Assembly: GCF_000340965.1 (NCBI RefSeq)
Contig: NZ_ANAY01000038.1
Span: 1-56,527, forward strand
Direction: 5' to 3'
DNA length: 56,527 bases
Origin: Nocardiopsis kunsanensis DSM 44524
GTDB taxonomy: Bacteria; Actinomycetota; Actinomycetes; Streptosporangiales; Streptosporangiaceae
Shown piece by piece: positions 53,411 through 56,527 of the stretch. The stretch's first letter is position 1, and each line of letters begins with the position of its first letter. Below the pieces are notes generated by a model. It worked only from the letters and a program-made list of their open reading frames with translations. It was not told where the DNA came from and searched no databases. Made by a program: the position numbers and the translations under genes.

Positions 53411-54311
53411 GGTCCTCCTTCTACGCCTGGCTCCGGTCCGAACCCCAGCGTGCGGCACGCCAGAGCGCGGACCTGGCCCTGGCCGAACGCATCCACGCCC
53501 TGCAGGGCCCCACCCGGGGCAGTGATGCCGCGTACGGGGCGCCCAGGATCACCGCTGACCACAATGAGGGAGCATCCGGGAATGCACGGATCAACCACAA
53601 GAAGGTCGTCCGCGTGATGCGCGAGCACGGCCTGGCCGGGATCCGGCTGCCGGCTGGTGCGCACCACCGACGCCGACCAGGGGGCTCGCAAGCACCCCGA
53701 CCTGCTCAGAGGCGACTTCAGTGCGCACAGCGTGGGCACCAAGTATGTCGGCGGCATCACCTACCTGCCCCTGGCCGACGGAAGGAGTTTCTACCTGGCC
53801 ACGGTCATCGATCTGTGCTCGCGCAAGCTGGCCGGCTGGGCGCTGGCCTACCATATGCGCACCGACCTGGTGGCCCACGCCCTGAAAGCAGCCGCCCGTG
53901 AGCGCGGGGGTCTGGAGGGGGCGGTGTTCCACTCCGACCACGGTTCGGTCTACACCTCGCGTGCCTACGAAGGGCTGTGCACCGATCTGGGAGTGGTCCA
54001 GTCGATGGGGGCGATCGGCTCGAGTGCGGACAACGCCGTGGCGGAGAGCTTCAACGCCACGCTCAAACGCGAGACTCTGGCCGGAGAACTCACTTACACC
54101 GACGAGGCCGCGCTGCGTCGCACGGTGTTCCGGTGGGCCCACCGCTGCAACACCCGTCGTCGTCACTCACGCTGCGCGAACGTGTCTCCGAACGACTTCG
54201 AGGCCCCAAGGACCTCCTCTATGATGGCGATCGTGGCGTAATCAATCACCCCCCGTGCCCAAGAATCGGGGTCAAAGCCCCTCGGGCCGCCGATTCTGCT
54301 GCGGATCCGTG

Positions 54312-55057
54312 TCAGCCCTGGTCGTGGACGGGTTGGGACTGCGGGTTGAACTCGTCCATGTCCACCTCCTCAGTGCCCAGGGCCCAGGGTGCGCTCGTCG
54401 GTCAGGCGCAGGACGTCGAGCCCGTGCTGGATGTCCGAGGAGTACACGTGGCCGTTGTAGTAGTAGGCCGACCACGACCCGGCCATGCTGAGCTGGTCGG
54501 GGTCCCACGGGCCACGGTCGAAGGAGCCGATCTCCTCGGGATTGTCGGGGTCGGTGATGTCCATGATGATGCCGTCGCCGATACAGGCGCCGACCGCGAT
54601 GCCCTTCTCCGGGTACGCGGTGATGTCGTGGCAGCCAATGGTCTCCTCGTGGCCGCCGTCCGGGAACAGCACGGGCTCGTTGACCACCTCGGCCGATGCC
54701 GGGGCGCCCGTGGGCACCTCGATGATCGAGATCTTGTCGTGTGGCGGCTGGCAGTTCGAGAACTCCTCCGACGGTGAGTAAGAGGACACAGATGTAGTCG
54801 GTCCCATCCCCACCGGGCACGAGCGTGTCGGTGTGGGAACCGCAATCGGTGCGCACAGCGGAGACGTACTCCTGGTTCGCTTTGTCGGAGATGTCGAAGA
54901 TCCGCATCCCCTCGAACGCCTCGGCGTCGGACGCGTGGGCCTTGGCGTCGCCGCACTCCTCGCCCGCCCACGGGTAGTCCACCGAGAAGTAGAGCAGGTC
55001 CCCGCTGACCGACACGTCCTCCTGCCGCCGGGGCACACGACCGTGGACACGACCTAG
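54312..55057 (-). pseudogene. LVIVD-repeat protein remnant, frameshifted and truncated
   Basis: The 5' part (RRQEDVSVSGDLLYFSVDYPW, EGMRIFDISDKANQEYV, CGSHTDTLVPG) is in one frame down to about 54780. The middle (PPHDKISIIEVP, CHDITAYPEKGIAVGACIGDGIIMDITDPDNPEEIGSF, GHVYSSDIQHGLDVLRL) is in a second frame. The C-terminal end (LGTEEVDMDEFNPQSQPVHDQG, stop at 54312) is in a third. The repeats match secreted LVIVD/COG5276 beta-propeller proteins of actinobacteria. The 5' end, including any signal peptide, is cut off by the IS701 element at 55058. Function is lost. Confidence 0.82.
55054..55057. repeat. CTAG target duplication (left) of the IS701 element
   Basis: CTAG, matched by CTAG at 56470-56473. 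Four-base duplications of YTAR type are known for the IS701 family. Confidence 0.8.
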
Positions 55058-56469
55058 TAGTACTTTGTTAGCTCGTGTCTGGTGGGTGCTGCTGTGCGAG
55101 TGGTTGATGACAGGTGTGACACACGCCGGTCCAGCACAGCAGCACCGCCTGGAGCTCCCCCAGGACTTGGTACAGACTCAGACCGACGTCAGGTGTTTTG
55201 GGTCCAGTCTTCGCAGGGTCAAAAACGCCTGAGCCGCGGTGACCAAAGTGACGTGGTGGTGCCAGCCCCGCCAGGTGCGCCCCTCGTAGTGGTCCAACCC
55301 CAAACCGTGCTTGAGTTCGCGGTAGTCGTGCTCGATACGCCAGCGCATCTTGGCCGAGCGCACCAAGTGCCGCAACGCGGTGTCCGCGGGCAGGCTGGAG
55401 AGCCAGTAATCGGTGGGCGCTTCCTGGTGCGGGGGCCACTCCGCGATCAGTGTTTCGGCCGACAGTACCCCGTCCCAGGCGGGCCAGCCGCCGGCGCGGG
55501 CCGTAGCGGCCCTGCGGGCCGCGACCCCGGCCGGGCGCACCGCCACGGCCAGGAACCGGCCCCGCATCGGCCCGCGCGAGCCCTGGCGCCAGGTGCACCG
55601 GCGCAACGCCCGGCGCCCCTGTTCCAGGGCCAGGTCCTTGAGCGAGCGGGCCGGTGTGCGGTAGCGCGGCTGCGGCGCCGGCCCGCTGCGTCCGGGTTCA
55701 CCGGCCCGGGGCACCGCATCGCCGGGGTGGGCGTTCAGGTCCCCGCGCACCGCGACGACGTAGTCCAGACCCCGCTCGGCCAGGCCGTCGCGGAAGTGGT
55801 GGTTCTGCCCGTAGCCGGCATCGGCCACCACCACCTTCTCGTCCAGCCCCCACTGGCGTGCCTGGCCGACCATGTCCAGGGCCAGGCGCCATTTCTCGCG
55901 GTGGCCGACCCCCTCGGGGATTCCGGTCTTGGCCCGGCGCCCATCGGCCGGGTCGGCCCATTCCTTGGGCAGGTAGAGCCGCCAGTCCAGGGGCACGGAG
56001 GCGGCATCGGTGGCCGCGTGCAGGCTGACCCCCACCTGGCACAGGGCCTGCTTGCCCAGGGCGCCGCACCACTGGTGGGCCGCACCCACCGATGCGGTTC
56101 CCGCTTTGGGAAAGGAGGTGTCGTCGATGACCCACACATCGGGGTTGATGGTCTGGCTGACCTTGGTCGCTATCCGGCGCCTGATGGGGGCATGGTCCCA
56201 GGGTGAGGAGGCCACGAACTGCTGCAGGGCCTGCATGTTGCCGTCGGGCAAGCGCTCGGCCATGGGCTGGATGGACTTACGGTGCCCGTCCAGCATCAGC
56301 CCGCGCAGGTAGCAGTTGCCCCATCCGCGGGAGTCCTTGCGGGTGATGGGAGCGAGGACCTCGGCGCAGAACGCGTCGAGGTCCTCGCGGAGTTCGTCCA
56401 CATCGGCCAGATCCACACGCCCATCATGGCGTATCCCGCGCGAGATTTCAGGAACTTAACAAAGTCCTA
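55058..56469 (-). mobile_element. IS701-family insertion sequence (1412 bp, intact)
   Basis: The inverted ends TAGTACTTTGTTA (left) and, read inward, TAGGACTTTGTTA (right) differ at one position. They are flanked by CTAG duplications and enclose one complete transposase gene. It truncates the LVIVD-repeat gene. Confidence 0.9.
55178..56416 (-). CDS. IS701-family transposase
   Basis: 412 residues. The N-terminal LEPITRKDSRGWGNCYLRGLMLDGHRKS-type start (here APITRKDSRGW) is followed by VWVIDDTSFPKAG with the first catalytic Asp, KVVVADAGYGQNHHFRDGL with the second Asp, and MRWRIEHDYRELKHGLGLDHYEGRTWRGWHHHV with the catalytic Glu. This matches the IS701 DDE fold. Length is typical (about 400). 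The frame is unbroken, so the element may be active. Confidence 0.94.
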   Translation of the reverse strand: MDLADVDELREDLDAFCAEVLAPITRKDSRGWGNCYLRGLMLDGHRKSIQPMAERLPDGNMQALQQFVASSPWDHAPIRRRIATKVSQTINPDVWVIDDTSFPKAGTASVGAAHQWCGALGKQALCQVGVSLHAATDAASVPLDWRLYLPKEWADPADGRRAKTGIPEGVGHREKWRLALDMVGQARQWGLDEKVVVADAGYGQNHHFRDGLAERGLDYVVAVRGDLNAHPGDAVPRAGEPGRSGPAPQPRYRTPARSLKDLALEQGRRALRRCTWRQGSRGPMRGRFLAVAVRPAGVAARRAATARAGGWPAWDGVLSAETLIAEWPPHQEAPTDYWLSSLPADTALRHLVRSAKMRWRIEHDYRELKHGLGLDHYEGRTWRGWHHHVTLVTAAQAFLTLRRLDPKHLTSV

Positions 56470-56473
56470 CTAG

Positions 56474-56527
56474 ATGAGTAATTCCAAGGGGTGCCGGAGC
56501 CAGACATGAGACGAGGGAGTTCAATGC
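56474..56527. other. Window edge beyond IS701
   Basis: 54 bp of host sequence after the right-hand CTAG. It should continue the locus that was interrupted by the IS701 insertion, but no conserved coding sequence can be read in so short a piece. Confidence 0.4.

Larger units (their letters stand above)
52047..54241 (+). pseudogene. IS3-family orfB (DDE integrase), split and mutated
   Basis: The first 26 residues (VNRFQFVADHRNTFEVKRLCEVLGLA) lie at 52047-52125. The frame resumes at 53411 after ISAs1 element B (RSSFYAWLRSEPQRAA). Excision of one duplication copy restores a perfect join. A further frameshift lies near 53650. The rest (53657-54241) carries the rve domain: VFHSDHGSVYTS (second Asp), NAVAESFNATLKRE (Glu), RYNTRRRH-type end. 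The first catalytic Asp, expected in VGDITYLP, is Gly (VGGITYLP). It is therefore inactive by insertion, frameshift and active-site loss. Confidence 0.9.
50158..54281 (+). mobile_element. IS3-family element interrupted by two ISAs1-family elements
   Basis: The ends are imperfect inverted repeats: ggggcttgaccccagattctgg at the left (from 50158) and, read inward from 54281, ggggctttgaccccgattcttgg. Removing the two insertions (50182-51657 and 52126-53400, each with one copy of its 10-bp duplication) rejoins the left end, orfA and orfB in the order of a typical IS3 element of about 1.35 kb. No host target duplication is obvious outside it. Both reading frames are damaged, so it is inactive. Confidence 0.8.

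Noticed and set aside
1..56527. CRISPR array, rRNA genes, replication origin, conjugation or phage genes
   Set aside because: No regularly spaced repeats, rRNA sequence, DnaA-box clusters, integrase, relaxase or phage structural genes were found.

Overview
The window is GC-rich chromosomal DNA from an actinomycete. Evidence is the high-GC third-position codon use, the GTG starts, the obgE-proB-proA-nadD-rsfS and mreBCD-pbp2-rodA clusters, a large RNase E/G next to rplU-rpmA, and ISAs1, IS3 and IS701 elements. The gene content and order suit Nocardiopsis or a close relative (Streptosporangiales). That placement is an inference; no 16S gene is present.

Layout. 1-9.8 kb: two identical tRNA-Ala(GGC) genes, each with a terminator, bracket a GroES-like gene, an FMN-dependent 2-hydroxyacid oxidase, a maltose-type sugar ABC importer (binding protein plus two permeases, no ATPase), a divergent LacI regulator with a GH13 alpha-glucosidase, and a membrane protein. 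9.8-22.8 kb: phosphatase, rsfS, nadD, M48 protease, a decayed secreted GH2/AbfB glycosidase, a secreted repeat protein, proA, SDR, esterase, a ThiS/MoaD plus BNR-repeat pair, proB, obgE. 22.9-40.4 kb: rpmA, rplU, RNase E/G, a DUF2344 protein, a large radical SAM protein, rodA-pbp2-mreDCB, ndk, DUF4233, folC and a divergent folC-like ligase on the other strand.

40.8-49.8 kb is the most unusual part. Just upstream of tRNA-Cys(GCA) lies a visibly lower-GC block of nine minus-strand genes with overlapping starts and stops: secreted M28 peptidase, Nudix hydrolase, Gfo/Idh oxidoreductase, DegT/StrS aminotransferase, SAM methyltransferase, inositol-monophosphatase-family phosphatase, GNAT acetyltransferase, a 705-residue protein that looks like a caspase-fold (CHAT/C25-like) protein with a zinc ribbon, and a second methyltransferase. 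The dehydrogenase-aminotransferase-phosphatase trio resembles aminocyclitol or aminosugar biosynthesis (StrI/StsC/StrO, or NtdC/NtdA/NtdB). I infer that the operon makes and modifies a small amino-polyol and couples it to a caspase-like protein. I do not recognise it as a described system.

50.1-56.5 kb is a transposon graveyard. An IS3-family element has been hit by two separate ISAs1-family elements, each with a perfect 10-bp target duplication that I can read. Beyond it are a frameshifted LVIVD-repeat gene and an intact IS701-family element with a CTAG duplication. Together with the tRNA-Cys on the other side, this makes the low-GC operon look like a horizontally acquired island.
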